This document shows, piece after piece, positions 26,702 to 36,650 of a stretch of 64,000 nucleotides of DNA. The stretch spans positions 62,001 to 126,000 of the forward strand of contig CAWGCA010000037.1 of NCBI GenBank assembly GCA_963820955.1. Direction: 5' to 3'. How positions within the stretch are numbered: position 1 is the stretch's first letter; each line of letters starts with the position of its first letter. Made by a program: the position numbers and the translations under genes. A model generated the notes under the pieces. It made no database searches. It saw nothing but the letters and a program-made list of their open reading frames with translations, and had not been told where the DNA came from. Source of the DNA: CAWGCA01 sp963820955. GTDB lineage: Bacteria > Pseudomonadota > Gammaproteobacteria > Chromatiales > Chromatiaceae.

Positions 26702-27145
26702 GTGAGCGAACTGGGCCATGTGGTGTTTTATGTGCGGGATCTGGAAGCCTCGATGCGATTTTATACCGAGGCAGTGGGTCTTCAGTTGCAGGGGCGCATA
26801 TTCAAGGGACGCGGCGCCTTACTGAGCGGTGGCCGCACCCATCATGAATTGTTGTTGCTGGAGGTGGGGGAGGCCGACGGTCCCCTGCAGGGTAAGCGTA
26901 TCGGTCTCTATCATACCGGCTGGAAAGTCGGGGATGATCTAGACACCCTCGTGCGAGTCAGTCAACGGGTAACCGATGCCGGTTTTTCTATCGATGCATT
27001 GGCCGATCATACAATAAGTCAAAGCCTCTATCTGAAAGACCCGGATGGAAATGAGGTGGAGCTCTACGTGGATAACCCGGATATCGATTGGCGCAATGTT
27101 AAGGCTTGGATGGATGAACCCGTGAAACCCCTGTATCTCAGCTAG
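26702..27145 (+). CDS. VOC (glyoxalase/dioxygenase fold) family protein
   Basis: I take the GTG at 26702, with GGAG about 7 bases upstream, giving 147 residues; the frame is open further upstream but overlaps the previous gene. The two beta-alpha-beta-beta-beta modules are visible: ELGHVVFYVRDLEASMRFYT for the first and 'VSQRVTDAGFSIDAL … SQSLYLKDPDGNEVELYVDN' for the second. Metal ligands are likely His5/6, Glu or His in THHELLLLEV, His in IGLYHTGWKV and the final Glu in NEVELY, as in extradiol-type VOC proteins. The substrate is unknown. Probably in an operon with the two genes before it. Confidence 0.85.
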   Translation: MSELGHVVFYVRDLEASMRFYTEAVGLQLQGRIFKGRGALLSGGRTHHELLLLEVGEADGPLQGKRIGLYHTGWKVGDDLDTLVRVSQRVTDAGFSIDALADHTISQSLYLKDPDGNEVELYVDNPDIDWRNVKAWMDEPVKPLYLS

Positions 27146-27187
27146 GGCTTTGGTGTTTATGAATTTATCAGGAGTAGCAGATCCACG

Positions 27188-27739
27188 ATGAAAACTTGTC
27201 GAAGTATACGGAGATACATACTGCTTTTTTTCGGTCTGCTCGCTTTGGCGAGCAATATACTGGCGGTGGAAAAACCGACGCTTGAGACCGTTACCCAGGT
27301 CAATCTGAGTCGTTACACTGGAATCTGGTACGAGCTGGCGAGGCTGCCTAACCGCTTCCAGAATCAGTGTGTTGGGGATGTGACTGCCGAATACAGGCAG
27401 CTGAAAAATGGCGATATCGAGGTGATCAACCGCTGCCTGGATGAAACAGGCAAGATGGATGAAGCACACGGGATTGCACGCATTTTAGATCGATCTACCA
27501 ATGCCAAGCTGGAAGTCAGCTTTTTTTCCTTTTTGGGTTGGCGTCCGTTTTGGGGGGATTACTGGATCCTCGCTCTCGGGAATGATTATGAGTACGCCGT
27601 GATTGGAGTACCAAGCCGAAAATATGCCTGGATTCTTTCGCGCACCGTCAAACTATCCCCAGATCAGTGGAGCCATATTCGACAGGTAATGGTGCGTGCC
27701 GGTTATGATCCAGAGAAGCTTGTGGAAACGCGGCAGTAA
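27188..27739 (+). CDS. blc: Lipocalin family protein (Blc-like)
   Basis: A 183-residue exported lipocalin. The signal region is MKTCRSIRRYILLFFGLLAL ASNILA. The lipocalin structural motif 1 is NLSRYTGIWYELARLPNRFQ near residue 38, with QNQC after it, as in Blc proteins. The barrel strands continue (VTAEYRQLKNGDIEVINRCL, YWILALGNDYEYAVIGVPSR) and the closing motif KYAWILSRT is present. In E. coli Blc is an outer-membrane lipoprotein binding lysophospholipids; here no lipobox (LxxC) is obvious, so it may be soluble in the periplasm. It lies 43 bases after the VOC gene on the same strand. Confidence 0.9.
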   Translation: MKTCRSIRRYILLFFGLLALASNILAVEKPTLETVTQVNLSRYTGIWYELARLPNRFQNQCVGDVTAEYRQLKNGDIEVINRCLDETGKMDEAHGIARILDRSTNAKLEVSFFSFLGWRPFWGDYWILALGNDYEYAVIGVPSRKYAWILSRTVKLSPDQWSHIRQVMVRAGYDPEKLVETRQ

Positions 27740-27913
27740 TCAGGTGATTTAGATAGCACCAGTTTGATAATGTCAATCGAGTCTGACCCCATCGGTCCCT
27801 ATGCTTGCCTGAACCCAATGGCCAGGAATATTGTCCCACTTGAGCTATTTCACTGACTGTATCGGCTCACACAGTGCTTCCATATCAACCTATTATCCCA
27901 AGGTATTGTTGCC

Positions 27914-29023
27914 ATGAACCATCTTTCTGAAGTACGCCGGTCCTGCGCTTACCTGCTGCTGATAGTCGCCGCTTTTATCACCGGCCCGGTACCCGGCGCT
28001 GATGCCGCATCGCCGCCTCCAGCGGTGATCGTCGCCGAGGCCCAGTTGAAATCGCTGGTGGATCGCGTCGAGGCGCTGGGTACTTTGCGGGCCAACGAAT
28101 CAGTCTCCCTCACTGCTTCGGTGACTGAAACCGTAACCGGCATCTACTTTGACGACGGCCAACGAATCAAGGCCGACGCCATTCTGGTGGAAATGACCAG
28201 CACTGAGGAACATGCGCAACTAGAGGAGTCGCAAGCGACCGTCGCCGAGGCTAAACGTCAATTTAAACGGGTGCAATCACTGGCGGCGCAGGGCACCGCT
28301 TCACGCTCCCTGCTCGATGAACGGCGCCGGGACTGGGAAACGGCCCGGGCACGACTCGCCGCCATCGAATCCCGGCTGGCCGACCGGTTGCTCAAAGCCC
28401 CATTCAGCGGCGTGGTTGGACTGCGAAATTTGAGCCTGGGCGCATTGGTGAGACCCGGCGACCTGATCACCACCCTGGATGATGATCGCGTCATGAAGCT
28501 GGAATTCTCCGTACCCAGCATTTTTTTGGAAACGCTGCGATCAGGACTGCCGATTACGGCCAAAGCGCGGGCCTATGGCGACCGCGAATTCGTTGGCCGG
28601 GTTGTGAGCATTGATAGCCGGGTGGACCCGGTAACCCGTTCGATCTTGGTTCGCGCCGCATTGCCGAATGATGATCGGGCGCTCAAGCCGGGACTGTTAA
28701 TGCGGGTGGAGTTGCTGAAAAACCCTCGCGAAGGGTTGATGATTCCAGAAACGGCCTTGACACCGCTTGGAGAGCAGCAATACGTGCTGGTGGTCAATGA
28801 GGCTGATGATCTTCAGGTGGAACGTCGAGAAGTCAAAATCGGCGCGCGCCAACCCGGTGAGGTTGAAGTGGTGGCCGGACTGAAACCGGGGGAAAAGGTT
28901 ATCACTCATGGTGTCCAGATTGCCCGTCCCGGCCAGAATGTCAAAATTCTGGCGGTGGATGACGGCTCGCACAATCTGCGCGCCATACTGCGAAAACCTG
29001 TCAAAGGCGGCCCCCAGCCATGA
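27914..29023 (+). CDS. RND efflux periplasmic adaptor (membrane fusion protein)
   Basis: A 369-residue HlyD/AcrA-like adaptor exported by an N-terminal signal (CAYLLLIVAAFITGPVPGAD A). The split lipoyl domain (GTLRANESVSLTASVTETVT and APFSGVVGLRNLSLGALVRP) flanks a helical hairpin (residues 95-150, EESQATVAEAKRQFKRVQSL). The beta-barrel domain (FVGRVVSIDSRVDPVTRSIL) and membrane-proximal domain (GLKPGEKVITHGVQIARPGQ) follow. It overlaps the RND pump gene by four bases (ATGA), so the two are co-translated. No outer-membrane TolC gene is nearby. There is no visible acyl-lipid cysteine. Confidence 0.9.
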   Translation: MNHLSEVRRSCAYLLLIVAAFITGPVPGADAASPPPAVIVAEAQLKSLVDRVEALGTLRANESVSLTASVTETVTGIYFDDGQRIKADAILVEMTSTEEHAQLEESQATVAEAKRQFKRVQSLAAQGTASRSLLDERRRDWETARARLAAIESRLADRLLKAPFSGVVGLRNLSLGALVRPGDLITTLDDDRVMKLEFSVPSIFLETLRSGLPITAKARAYGDREFVGRVVSIDSRVDPVTRSILVRAALPNDDRALKPGLLMRVELLKNPREGLMIPETALTPLGEQQYVLVVNEADDLQVERREVKIGARQPGEVEVVAGLKPGEKVITHGVQIARPGQNVKILAVDDGSHNLRAILRKPVKGGPQP

Positions 29024-32000
29024 TGCTCTCCGATCTGTCCGTCACCCGGCCGGTTTTCGCCTCCGTTCTCTCCCTGCTGCTCATCGCCTTCGGCCTGGTG
29101 GCCTTCGACCGCCTGCCACTGCGCGAGTATCCGGACATCGATCCCCCGGTCGTCTCCATTGAAACAGCCTACCCCGGGGCCGCCGCTAATGTCGTGGAAA
29201 CTCGGATCACGCAGGTGCTGGAGGATCGAATTGCCGGTGTGGAAGGCATCCGGTTCATTGCCTCGGAAAGCCAGGATGGGGAGTCCAAGATTACTGTTGA
29301 ATTCGAGGTCAACCGGAACATCGACGCTGCGGCCAATGATATCCGCGACCGGGTTTCCCGCGTGCTCGATGATTTACCGGACGAGGCGGATCCGCCGGAA
29401 ATCCAGAAAGTCGACAGTAATGAAGATGTCATCCTGTGGCTTAACTTGGTCAGCGATCGCTTGACCGTTCCGGAACTGACCGACTACGCAAGCCGTTATC
29501 TGGTGGATCGATTTTCGGTGCTGGACGGAGTGGCCAGGGTGCGCATCGGTGGCGCTCAGACCTTTGCCATACGCATCTGGATCGACCGTCAGGAACTGGC
29601 GGCGCGCAATATGACGGTCGGTGATGTGGAAAACGCGCTGCGCGCCGCGAATGTTGAATTACCGGCCGGCAGCATTGAGTCGCGGGATCGTCAGTTCACG
29701 GTGCGGGTGCAGCGTAATTTCCGCAATCCTGGCGACTTCGCGGGATTGGTGCTAGCGCGCGGGGATGAAGCCGGCTATTTGGTGCGGTTGGGCGATGTAG
29801 CGCGGGTGGAACGAAGCCCGGCGGAAAATCGGACCTTTTTTCGCGGCAACGGCGTCCCCATGGTTGGGATCGGCATCATTAAGCAGTCCACCGCCAACAC
29901 CCTGACCGTCGCTCAGGCCACCCAGCGCGAGGCGGAGCGCCTGAATCCCACCTTGCCCGAAGGCATGGAGATCAAGCAGAGCTACGATACTTCGGTGTTC
30001 GTCGAGGGCGCCATCCACGAGGTCTATAAAACCCTGCTCATCGCCATCTGCCTGGTGGTTACTGTGATTTACCTCTTTCTCGGCAGCCTCCGGGCAACCC
30101 TGGTGCCGGCGGTCGCTGTACCCGTGTCGCTGGTGGCCACCTTTTCGGTACTCCTGATCCTTGGTTTCTCGGTGAATCTGTTGACTCTGCTGGCGTTGGT
30201 GCTGGCCATCGGGCTGGTGGTCGATGACACCATTGTGGTGCTGGAGAACATCCACCGGCGCATGGAAACTTTTGGCGAATCCCGATTAGTCGCCGCGTTC
30301 CGCGGGACTCGACAAGTCGGGTTTGCGGTCATCGCGACGACGCTTGTTCTGATCGCGGTGTTCGTGCCGCTGGCCTTTCTGCAGGGTGACCTGGGACGGT
30401 TGTTTGCCGAATTTGCCCTGACCTTGGCCGCAGCAGTGGGCTTTTCCAGTTTCGTCGCGCTCTCGCTATCGCCGATGCTGGCTTCGAAGATCCTGGCGGA
30501 TCAAGCTCACGCGTCGGTGACCAGTCGTGCGGTCGATCGGGTTTTCCACCGCGTGCAAAACGGCTATGCCACCCTGCTACGGAGCGCTCTGGCACACGCC
30601 TGGATCGTCGGCTTGATTTTTATCGTCATTCTGGGCGGTTCCATGTGGCTGTTGCGGGAACTGCCAAGCGAATATACCCCCAAGGAAGACCGGGGGGCGT
30701 TTTTCGTTCTTGTCAATGGCCCGGAGGGTGCTTCCTACAGCTACATGCTGGATTATATGAATGAAATCGAAAGCCGGCTGACGCCGTTGGTGGAGCAGGG
30801 CGAGGTCACCCGGCTACTGGTGCGCGCGCCGCGCTCGTTTGGCAACCTGGCTTCCTTCAATAGCGGTATTGCGATTTTGGTACTCGACGACTGGGGACAG
30901 CGTCGATCCGGTTGGGCAATCATGGCTGACGTGCGCCAGCGTCTGTCAGACCTGCCGGGTGTGCGCGCCTTTACAGTGATGCGCCAAGGGTTCGGCAGCC
31001 GCACCCAGAAACCGGTGCAATTTGTGATCGGCGGAGGGACCTATCAGGAATTGGCGGCGTGGCGGGATTTGCTGATGGAGCATATCAATGAAAGCAACCC
31101 CGGCCTCACCGAAATTGACTGGGATTATAAGGAGACCAAGCCGCAGATAGGCGTGACAATTGACTATGACCGCGCCGCCGACCTGGGGGTGACGATCAAC
31201 GATATCGGCCGCACTCTGGAGACAATGCTGGGGTCTCGCCGGGTCACCACTTACATCGAGGCAGGCGAGGAATACGATGTCATCATTGAAGGCGAGCGGG
31301 ATGTTCAGCGTACTCCAGTCAGTCTGGAGAATATCTATGTGCGTTCCGAACGCAGCCAGCAACTGATCCCATTGTCCAACCTGGTTCAGGTGCAGGAGGT
31401 GGCCGATTCCGCCAGTCTTAATCGCTACAACCGGGTGCGGGCAATCACCCTGGAAGCCAACTTGGCGAACGGACTGGCCCTGGGGGCCGCGCTCGGTTAC
31501 CTGGATAATCTTGTCCGCGCACATTTGCCCGAGCAGGCAATCGTCGACTACAAGGGCCAGTCCCGGGACTACCGTTACGCGGGTGGCTCAATTCTATTCG
31601 TGTTCATACTGGGCTTGGTTGTGGTTTTTCTGGTGCTGGCCGCTCAATTTGAGAGCTACCTGCATCCCCTGGTCATCATGCTGACCGTGCCGCTGGCGAT
31701 CGGCGGCGCATTGCTGGGACTGTACCTCAGCGGCCAGTCGCTGAATCTCTACAGCCAGATTGGTCTGGTCATGCTAGTGGGGTTGGCGGCCAAGAACGGT
31801 ATTTTGATCGTGGAATTTGCCAACCAGTTGCGCGATGCCGGCCAGCCGTTTCGCGAGGCGCTGGAAGAAGCGGCTGTCGTTAGACTGCGGCCGATCATCA
31901 TGACTGGCATTACCACCGCGGCCGGCTCGGTCCCCCTATTGCTGTCCTCGGGAGCGGGAACCGAAACCCGCACGGTTCTCGGCACGGTGATTCTTTATGG

Positions 32001-32130
32001 GGTGCTGGCGGCAACCGTGTTCACACTGATCGTGGTGCCAGTGGCCTACGATCTACTGGCGCGCCGCACCGGTTCGCCCAAGAATGTACGCCAGCGACTA
32101 GAGAAGGAACTCGGGGGCAGTGAACAATGA
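29020..32130 (+). CDS. RND efflux pump, inner-membrane transporter (AcrB/MexF-like)
   Basis: A 1036-residue transporter of normal HAE-RND length. It opens LSDLSVTRPVFASVLSLLLI and shows the usual duplicated plan: one helix, a large periplasmic loop, then a six-helix block, twice. The helix-4 motif VLAIGLVVDDTIVVLENIHR carries the two proton-relay aspartates. The C-terminal half has QIGLVMLVGLAAKNGILIVE with the relay Lys. The proximal motif RLRPIIMTGITTAAGSVPLL is conserved. The pair with its adaptor gene suggests export of hydrophobic or amphiphilic compounds; the substrate cannot be told. It is intact, in contrast to the other efflux operon of the window. Confidence 0.95.
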   Translation: MMLSDLSVTRPVFASVLSLLLIAFGLVAFDRLPLREYPDIDPPVVSIETAYPGAAANVVETRITQVLEDRIAGVEGIRFIASESQDGESKITVEFEVNRNIDAAANDIRDRVSRVLDDLPDEADPPEIQKVDSNEDVILWLNLVSDRLTVPELTDYASRYLVDRFSVLDGVARVRIGGAQTFAIRIWIDRQELAARNMTVGDVENALRAANVELPAGSIESRDRQFTVRVQRNFRNPGDFAGLVLARGDEAGYLVRLGDVARVERSPAENRTFFRGNGVPMVGIGIIKQSTANTLTVAQATQREAERLNPTLPEGMEIKQSYDTSVFVEGAIHEVYKTLLIAICLVVTVIYLFLGSLRATLVPAVAVPVSLVATFSVLLILGFSVNLLTLLALVLAIGLVVDDTIVVLENIHRRMETFGESRLVAAFRGTRQVGFAVIATTLVLIAVFVPLAFLQGDLGRLFAEFALTLAAAVGFSSFVALSLSPMLASKILADQAHASVTSRAVDRVFHRVQNGYATLLRSALAHAWIVGLIFIVILGGSMWLLRELPSEYTPKEDRGAFFVLVNGPEGASYSYMLDYMNEIESRLTPLVEQGEVTRLLVRAPRSFGNLASFNSGIAILVLDDWGQRRSGWAIMADVRQRLSDLPGVRAFTVMRQGFGSRTQKPVQFVIGGGTYQELAAWRDLLMEHINESNPGLTEIDWDYKETKPQIGVTIDYDRAADLGVTINDIGRTLETMLGSRRVTTYIEAGEEYDVIIEGERDVQRTPVSLENIYVRSERSQQLIPLSNLVQVQEVADSASLNRYNRVRAITLEANLANGLALGAALGYLDNLVRAHLPEQAIVDYKGQSRDYRYAGGSILFVFILGLVVVFLVLAAQFESYLHPLVIMLTVPLAIGGALLGLYLSGQSLNLYSQIGLVMLVGLAAKNGILIVEFANQLRDAGQPFREALEEAAVVRLRPIIMTGITTAAGSVPLLLSSGAGTETRTVLGTVILYGVLAATVFTLIVVPVAYDLLARRTGSPKNVRQRLEKELGGSEQ

Positions 32131-32910
32131 AACGGCTCTGTTCATGTCTCATCGATTAACGCCGCCCTGAAGTTTATGCCATTTAACCGGGCAGTATACG
32201 AGGTCTCCGCAGCCCTGTTGCATGAAAACCTCTGTCCTCTTTTGCATTGGCGTTGACGGCGACTTGCTCAATTCCGTTCCGTTGTCAGAAACCGCTTTCG
32301 CCCAAGTCAAGCAGTTGCCGCTGTATGTTTCACATTGGCCACACGGGCAAACGCTGGAGCATTCGATCTGGCGGAGGACTGGTTTTATTCGGGAAAAATA
32401 TTTTTAATTTCAAATGATCCAAACCCAGCAAACTGTCGTATGGCTTATTGAAGTACAGGTGTAGAGTGAACGAAACCGACATATAAACCGCGATATGGTA
32501 ATAACAAACGAACGGGGATTAACAAGAAACTTGCAAAAACCTCGATCGCAGCCATAGCAGACACTCTTATCACCGATCCCGACGTAGACAAAACGGATCA
32601 GACGGCTGGATACGTTCTTTATGAAGGTGAAAAAGCTAGCTCCAGCCCCTCCCGTTCTTACAACAAAGGCGCAGATGATACGAGCGAAAGCGGTACGATT
32701 TCAGGAGCAAGGCCAGCAGTGTTATTCCGGCTGTCCCCAATGTTCCCTAAGACCAAAATAAAAACAGCTGGGACGGCAGTCAAAAAATGAACGGCATGGT
32801 CTCTTGTAAAGATGTTTTCGGAGCATGAAAGAGGGCCGGTGGTATAGACGGCTGGGCTTTTTGAATGGCTGAATATTCAGAACATGGGGAAGGAACAGAG
32901 AGGAACACTT
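32131..32910. other. Intergenic region with a possible decayed gene
   Basis: No complete gene is seen. Bases 32518-32790 (plus strand) are open for 90 codons, reading INKKLAKTSIAAIADTLITD and DPDVDKTDQTAGYVLYEGEK, which looks protein-like. But the frame has no start codon back to the stop at 32467, so it is at best a remnant. A palindrome CTGAATATTCAG is at 32868-32879 just before the next gene. Confidence 0.35.
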
Positions 32911-33891
32911 ATGCCAGCGAAGAAAACTATGGCTCTTGGCCGGGCCGCAATTTTGGCCAGTTCGATGATCGCCGCAGCATCACCGTCCCTGGCAGGAAAC
33001 GTCAAAATTACTCCGCTTGGTAGCCACGATGGGGAGTTTTGTCTATTTGACCGGGCAATGATCCTGGAGGACCCGGATGGCACGCGAATACTATACGATG
33101 CGGGTAGAACCGTAGCCGGTCCCAGTGATCCTCGTCTCGGCAGAATTGATGCGGTACTGGTCAGTCACTTACACGGTGATCACGTGGGCGACCGTCACCT
33201 GCCTGCAGTCAACGCCGGTAACTGCAAAAAACCCGACGTGTCGGTAAGTGCAGTACCAAACACAAATAGTGTCAATATAGCCCTCGCCCAAAAAGCCAGT
33301 ATCATTACGGGCAGCGAAATGCCCAGGTTTTTCGGCGGCAAGCTCAAGGCGCTCGGGGGCGATTCGGGTTTGTCTCAACTGGTGCGTTTCGGCGGGTCAC
33401 GCAATGTCGGCGGCGTATCGATCACTACGGTTCCCGCGGCGCACTCGAATGGCATCGCAGGAGAGCTAATAGGCGGTGAGTTAGGAGATATGCTCGAGAC
33501 TGCCGGGCTAACCGCTTATGCAGGGCCTCCCACCGGTTACGTACTCGGCTTTTCGAATGGACTGGTGGTTTATCTTTCGGGCGATACCGGCATCACTGCA
33601 GAACAGGATACGGTCGTTCGCCAACACTATGGCGCTAAGCTCGCCATCATTAATATCGGAAACATTTTCACTACCGGACCGAAAGAAGCAGCCTATGTGA
33701 TTAATGAACTGATCAAGCCGACCTCAGTAATACCCTCCCATGCAAACGAAGAGGCAACCAGGAACGGCAAAGTGATCGAGGGCAGCAAAACGGACAGCTT
33801 CGTTAAGGCTTCTGTTGTACCGGCACACATACCGCTTAGTGGCCGCATGATGGCATTCGACAAGGATGGGAACTGCGTCATAGGCTGCTGA
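32911..33891 (+). CDS. Exported metallo-beta-lactamase-fold hydrolase
   Basis: The ATG at 32911 has a ribosome site (GAGGAACACTT) and starts a signal peptide (MPAKKTMALGRAAILASSM … ASPSLA|GN); an in-frame ATG at 32884 would lengthen it. The MBL zinc motif is VSHLHGDHVGD around residue 86, followed by further ligands in TVPAAHSNGI and in LSGDTGIT (bridging Asp), with the last His probably in VIPSHANEE. The fold matches the UlaG/RNase Z-like broad MBL group rather than a true lactamase. Two cysteines close the protein (NCVIGC). The substrate is unknown. It is followed by a hairpin and the DCC gene. Confidence 0.85.
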   Translation: MPAKKTMALGRAAILASSMIAAASPSLAGNVKITPLGSHDGEFCLFDRAMILEDPDGTRILYDAGRTVAGPSDPRLGRIDAVLVSHLHGDHVGDRHLPAVNAGNCKKPDVSVSAVPNTNSVNIALAQKASIITGSEMPRFFGGKLKALGGDSGLSQLVRFGGSRNVGGVSITTVPAAHSNGIAGELIGGELGDMLETAGLTAYAGPPTGYVLGFSNGLVVYLSGDTGITAEQDTVVRQHYGAKLAIINIGNIFTTGPKEAAYVINELIKPTSVIPSHANEEATRNGKVIEGSKTDSFVKASVVPAHIPLSGRMMAFDKDGNCVIGC

Positions 33892-33918
33892 ACAGCAAAT
33901 TGCGAGAAGCTGCCGTGA

Positions 33919-33935
33919 GGAGGTTGCTAACCTCC
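33919..33935 (+). terminator. Weak hairpin after the MBL gene
   Basis: GGAGGTT-GCT-AACCTCC (7-bp stem) lies 28 bases after the stop and is followed by GGAAAATTTATTT. It could attenuate transcription before the DCC gene. Confidence 0.35.
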
Positions 33936-33979
33936 GGAAAATTTATTTCGATCAACTATTGAGCCAGGGGCATACAAGC

Positions 33980-34384
33980 GTGAACCAGATTGAAAACCAA
34001 AAGCTGCCGCCGTTACCCAAGCCCATTGTTTTTTTTGACGGTGCATGTCCGATGTGCAGTAGAGAGATTGCGCATTACAGAAAACGGCGAGGCGCCGATA
34101 ATATTGTCTGGCTGGATATCAGCAAACCGGGTAACGATCTCGATCGCTATGGGATAAGCCGAGATGAAGCGATGTCCCGCTTTCATGTTCTCGACCGCGA
34201 GCGTAGCTGGCATACCGGCGCCTGGGGCTTTGTAGAGCTATGGTCTCAGCTGCCCGCCTATCGGTGGCTGGCGTGGGTCATCAAGCGAGCCGGCCTGCTG
34301 CCGGTCCTGGATGCAGCATACTCCCGATTCGCGCGCTGGCGCATTCGCAACCGCTGCACATCTTCGCAAGCGTGCAGATCGTAA
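33980..34384 (+). CDS. DCC-family (DUF393, YuxK-like) thiol-disulfide-type protein
   Basis: Starting at GTG 33980 (preceded by AGGGG), the protein has about 134 residues. The hallmark is the opening IVFFDGACPMCSREIAHYRK, where the DxxCxxC motif (DGACPMC) defines the DCC family. YRWLAWVIKRAGLLPVLDAA and the tail YSRFARWRIRNRC are also family-typical. It resembles thioredoxin folds, and members are annotated as possible thiol oxidoreductases without proven activity. It probably shares a transcript with the MBL gene. Confidence 0.85.
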   Translation: MNQIENQKLPPLPKPIVFFDGACPMCSREIAHYRKRRGADNIVWLDISKPGNDLDRYGISRDEAMSRFHVLDRERSWHTGAWGFVELWSQLPAYRWLAWVIKRAGLLPVLDAAYSRFARWRIRNRCTSSQACRS

Positions 34385-34593
34385 ACGGATAAACCAGCGA
34401 TTGGTCAGCGCGGTTTCTTTACTCTGGTCCGACTCCTGACAGAAAAACAGGACCTCCCTTCGCGAAAAAACAAAACACGTTCCTGTATCAGACTTTCTTC
34501 CGGTACAGGATTTTCTTTTATAAAGAGCTCTCGCCGCTTGATTTCTGGTCGAGCACCAACTTAGACCTTTAGAAATATTTCCATAGATACTTT

Positions 34594-35529
34594 TTAGGGA
34601 ACACCGACATGAAGAACGATCTTTCCGCGGGCTCGCCCGCTTTCGCTCAGTTCGTGGGCTCTGGTGACGTCCTTAAGGGAAAACTCGGCGCCGACTACAG
34701 GACGGATTGTCCCGTTGTCGATCAGCTGCGAAAGTTCACCCAGGATTTCGGAACTGGGTTGGATGAAGACGAACTCACTCCTGGCGTTCAACTGATTCGC
34801 CCTCTCTTCGGACGGGGGCTGGACAATGGAAACGAGCATTCCATGCGGCTTTAGGACGGACCACGACGCTTCCTGCACCTGACCCCCGATGGTATCGAAA
34901 ACAACATCGACGTCGCGGATTACATCCTGAAAACGGGTTTTTTCGTAGTCAACGACTTCATCGGCCCCCAGCGATTTGACCAGCGCCAGGTTTCTTTGGG
35001 AACAAGTAGCATAAACATGGGCCCCTCTCCATTTGGCCAATTGCACCGCGAGACTTCCGACTCCTCCCGCTGCGGCGTGTATCAGAATGGACTGACCTTC
35101 GGCTATCTGCCCCCGATTGATCACTGCCTCCCAGGCGGTGATGCCTGCAAGTGGTATGGATGCGGTCTCCGTAAAAGATACCGTTTCGGGCTTCCTGGCC
35201 AATTCAGCCTCGCTCACTGCGATATACTCTGCATAGGCGCCATTTCGACTTAGCTCAGGGCGGGAGTAGACTGCATCACCTGGAGTAAATCCGGTCACTT
35301 CCTCCCCGACTTTTTCGACTATGCCCGAAAGATCCCAGCCGAGAATGAGGGGGAATTGATAGGGGATCATCTCTTTCAGGTACCCCTCACGAATCTTCCA
35401 GTCGACCGGATTGACCGCCGCAGCAATCACCTTTATAAGCACTTCGTGGTCGGATATTTGTGGCATTGGACTCTCTTCGTAACGAAGTGTTTCCCTGCCA
35501 CCGTATTCGTGTATGCGGACGGATTTCAT
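34594..35529 (-). CDS. NADP-dependent quinone-oxidoreductase-type MDR enzyme
   Basis: The ATG at 35529 with AAAGGAAAG before it gives 311 residues (MKSVRIHEYGGRETLRYEES). It is a zinc-less medium-chain dehydrogenase/reductase of the quinone oxidoreductase group: the N-terminal GroES-like domain has AAAVNPVDWKIREGYLKEMI and LGWDLSGIVEKVGEEVTGF, and the Rossmann domain has ILIHAAAGGVGSLAVQLAKW with the AAGGVG dinucleotide motif near residue 150. The zinc-binding cysteines of alcohol dehydrogenases are missing. It uses NADPH to reduce quinones or enones in known relatives. A pirin gene is 38 bases upstream on the same strand, so they are likely co-transcribed. Confidence 0.9.
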   Translation of the reverse strand: MKSVRIHEYGGRETLRYEESPMPQISDHEVLIKVIAAAVNPVDWKIREGYLKEMIPYQFPLILGWDLSGIVEKVGEEVTGFTPGDAVYSRPELSRNGAYAEYIAVSEAELARKPETVSFTETASIPLAGITAWEAVINRGQIAEGQSILIHAAAGGVGSLAVQLAKWRGAHVYATCSQRNLALVKSLGADEVVDYEKTRFQDVIRDVDVVFDTIGGQVQEASWSVLKPHGMLVSIVQPPSEERANQLNARSEFVFIQPSSEILGELSQLIDNGTIRPVVGAEFSLKDVTRAHELSESGRARGKIVLHVGVP

Positions 35530-35566
35530 GGTCTTTCCTTTGTGATCGTTTGAAGGTCTCTGCAGT

Positions 35567-36457
35567 CTATTGATCTGGGAGCGGAATAAATTCCGTCTCT
35601 CCTGGCACCCGCACAAAACGATTCTCGAGCCAATCCTGCTTCGCTTGCTCAATACGGTCTCTGCGACTGGAGACGAAGTTCCACCAGATATGGCGATGGC
35701 CCAAGGGCTCACCACCCAACACAACGATGCGCGAATCATCCATGGCCTTCAGCACTGAGCCTTTGTTGTTATCGAGCACAGCCATAGTGGCCGGTTCAAT
35801 GGCCGTCTCACCAATATGCACTGAACCAGACGCCAAGTAGACTGCACGTTCGCCTACCCCGTCCGGCAGTTGCAGTGATTGGCCGCGCAGCAGATTCGCT
35901 TCGAGATACAACGTCGGTGACAGCTGCTTGACAGTGGAATTCACGCCGTACGCCGACCCGATCATTACCCGCACGAGGATGTCCCCGATAATACAGGTGG
36001 GTAGCGCATCTGCATCATAGTGCAGAAATTCGGGCTCGTTCTCTTCCAACTTCGCCGGTAACGCCAGCCACAGCTGCAGACCATGCAGGGCGTGTCCAGC
36101 TTCGCGTAACGCTGATCCAGTTCGCTCGGAGTGGACGATGCCCCTGCCCGCGATCATCAGATTGATGTCTCCAGGGCGAATGGTTTCCACGCAGCCCAGG
36201 GAATCACGGTGCACGATCTCCCCTTCGAAGAGATAGGTAACCGTCGCCAGGTTGATATGGGGGTGTGGACGTACGTCCATGCCCTGCCCCGGATCGAAGG
36301 TGACGGGACCCATGTGATCGAAGAAGATCCAGGGCCCTACCATGCGGCGTTTCGCGTGCGGCAGGAGGCGGCGCACGTGAAATCCACCCAGGTCACTCAG
36401 GCGCGGCTCGATTGACAGTGCAAATGTATCACTGTGCCGGGCTTTCGTTATACCCAT
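35567..36457 (-). CDS. Pirin family protein
   Basis: I use the ATG at 36457 (MGITKARHSDTF), since the longer frame begins at a TTG. The pirin metal site is clear: MDVRPHPHINLATVTYLFEG has two of the metal His, and GDINLMIAGRGIVHSERTG carries the third with its Glu. The C-terminal cupin half has GERAVYLASGSVHIGETAIE. At 296 residues it is full length for a two-cupin pirin. Some bacterial pirins are quercetin dioxygenases or redox-sensitive regulators; which applies is unknown. The downstream oxidoreductase gene is probably in the same operon. Confidence 0.9.
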   Translation of the reverse strand: MGITKARHSDTFALSIEPRLSDLGGFHVRRLLPHAKRRMVGPWIFFDHMGPVTFDPGQGMDVRPHPHINLATVTYLFEGEIVHRDSLGCVETIRPGDINLMIAGRGIVHSERTGSALREAGHALHGLQLWLALPAKLEENEPEFLHYDADALPTCIIGDILVRVMIGSAYGVNSTVKQLSPTLYLEANLLRGQSLQLPDGVGERAVYLASGSVHIGETAIEPATMAVLDNNKGSVLKAMDDSRIVVLGGEPLGHRHIWWNFVSSRRDRIEQAKQDWLENRFVRVPGETEFIPLPDQ

Positions 36458-36650
36458 TACCTCTCCCACCAAACCTGCATTCTATGTTTTCTGCAATAAG
36501 CGTAGCATCACTGAAACGCGCTGCACACCTGTTGAAAGTGGGGTTGAATCAAAGGGGTAGGTGATAACTGAGAAGCAATTTTCAAAATGATCGACATGCG
36601 AATTAGAATCAATTGTCACCGACCCCTTAGTTAGTTTTAGTTAGTTATGC

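Noticed and set aside
32222..32407. Plus-strand frame of 61 codons after the RND pump gene
   Set aside because: No ribosome site, no motif, and it sits in a non-coding region of mixed composition.
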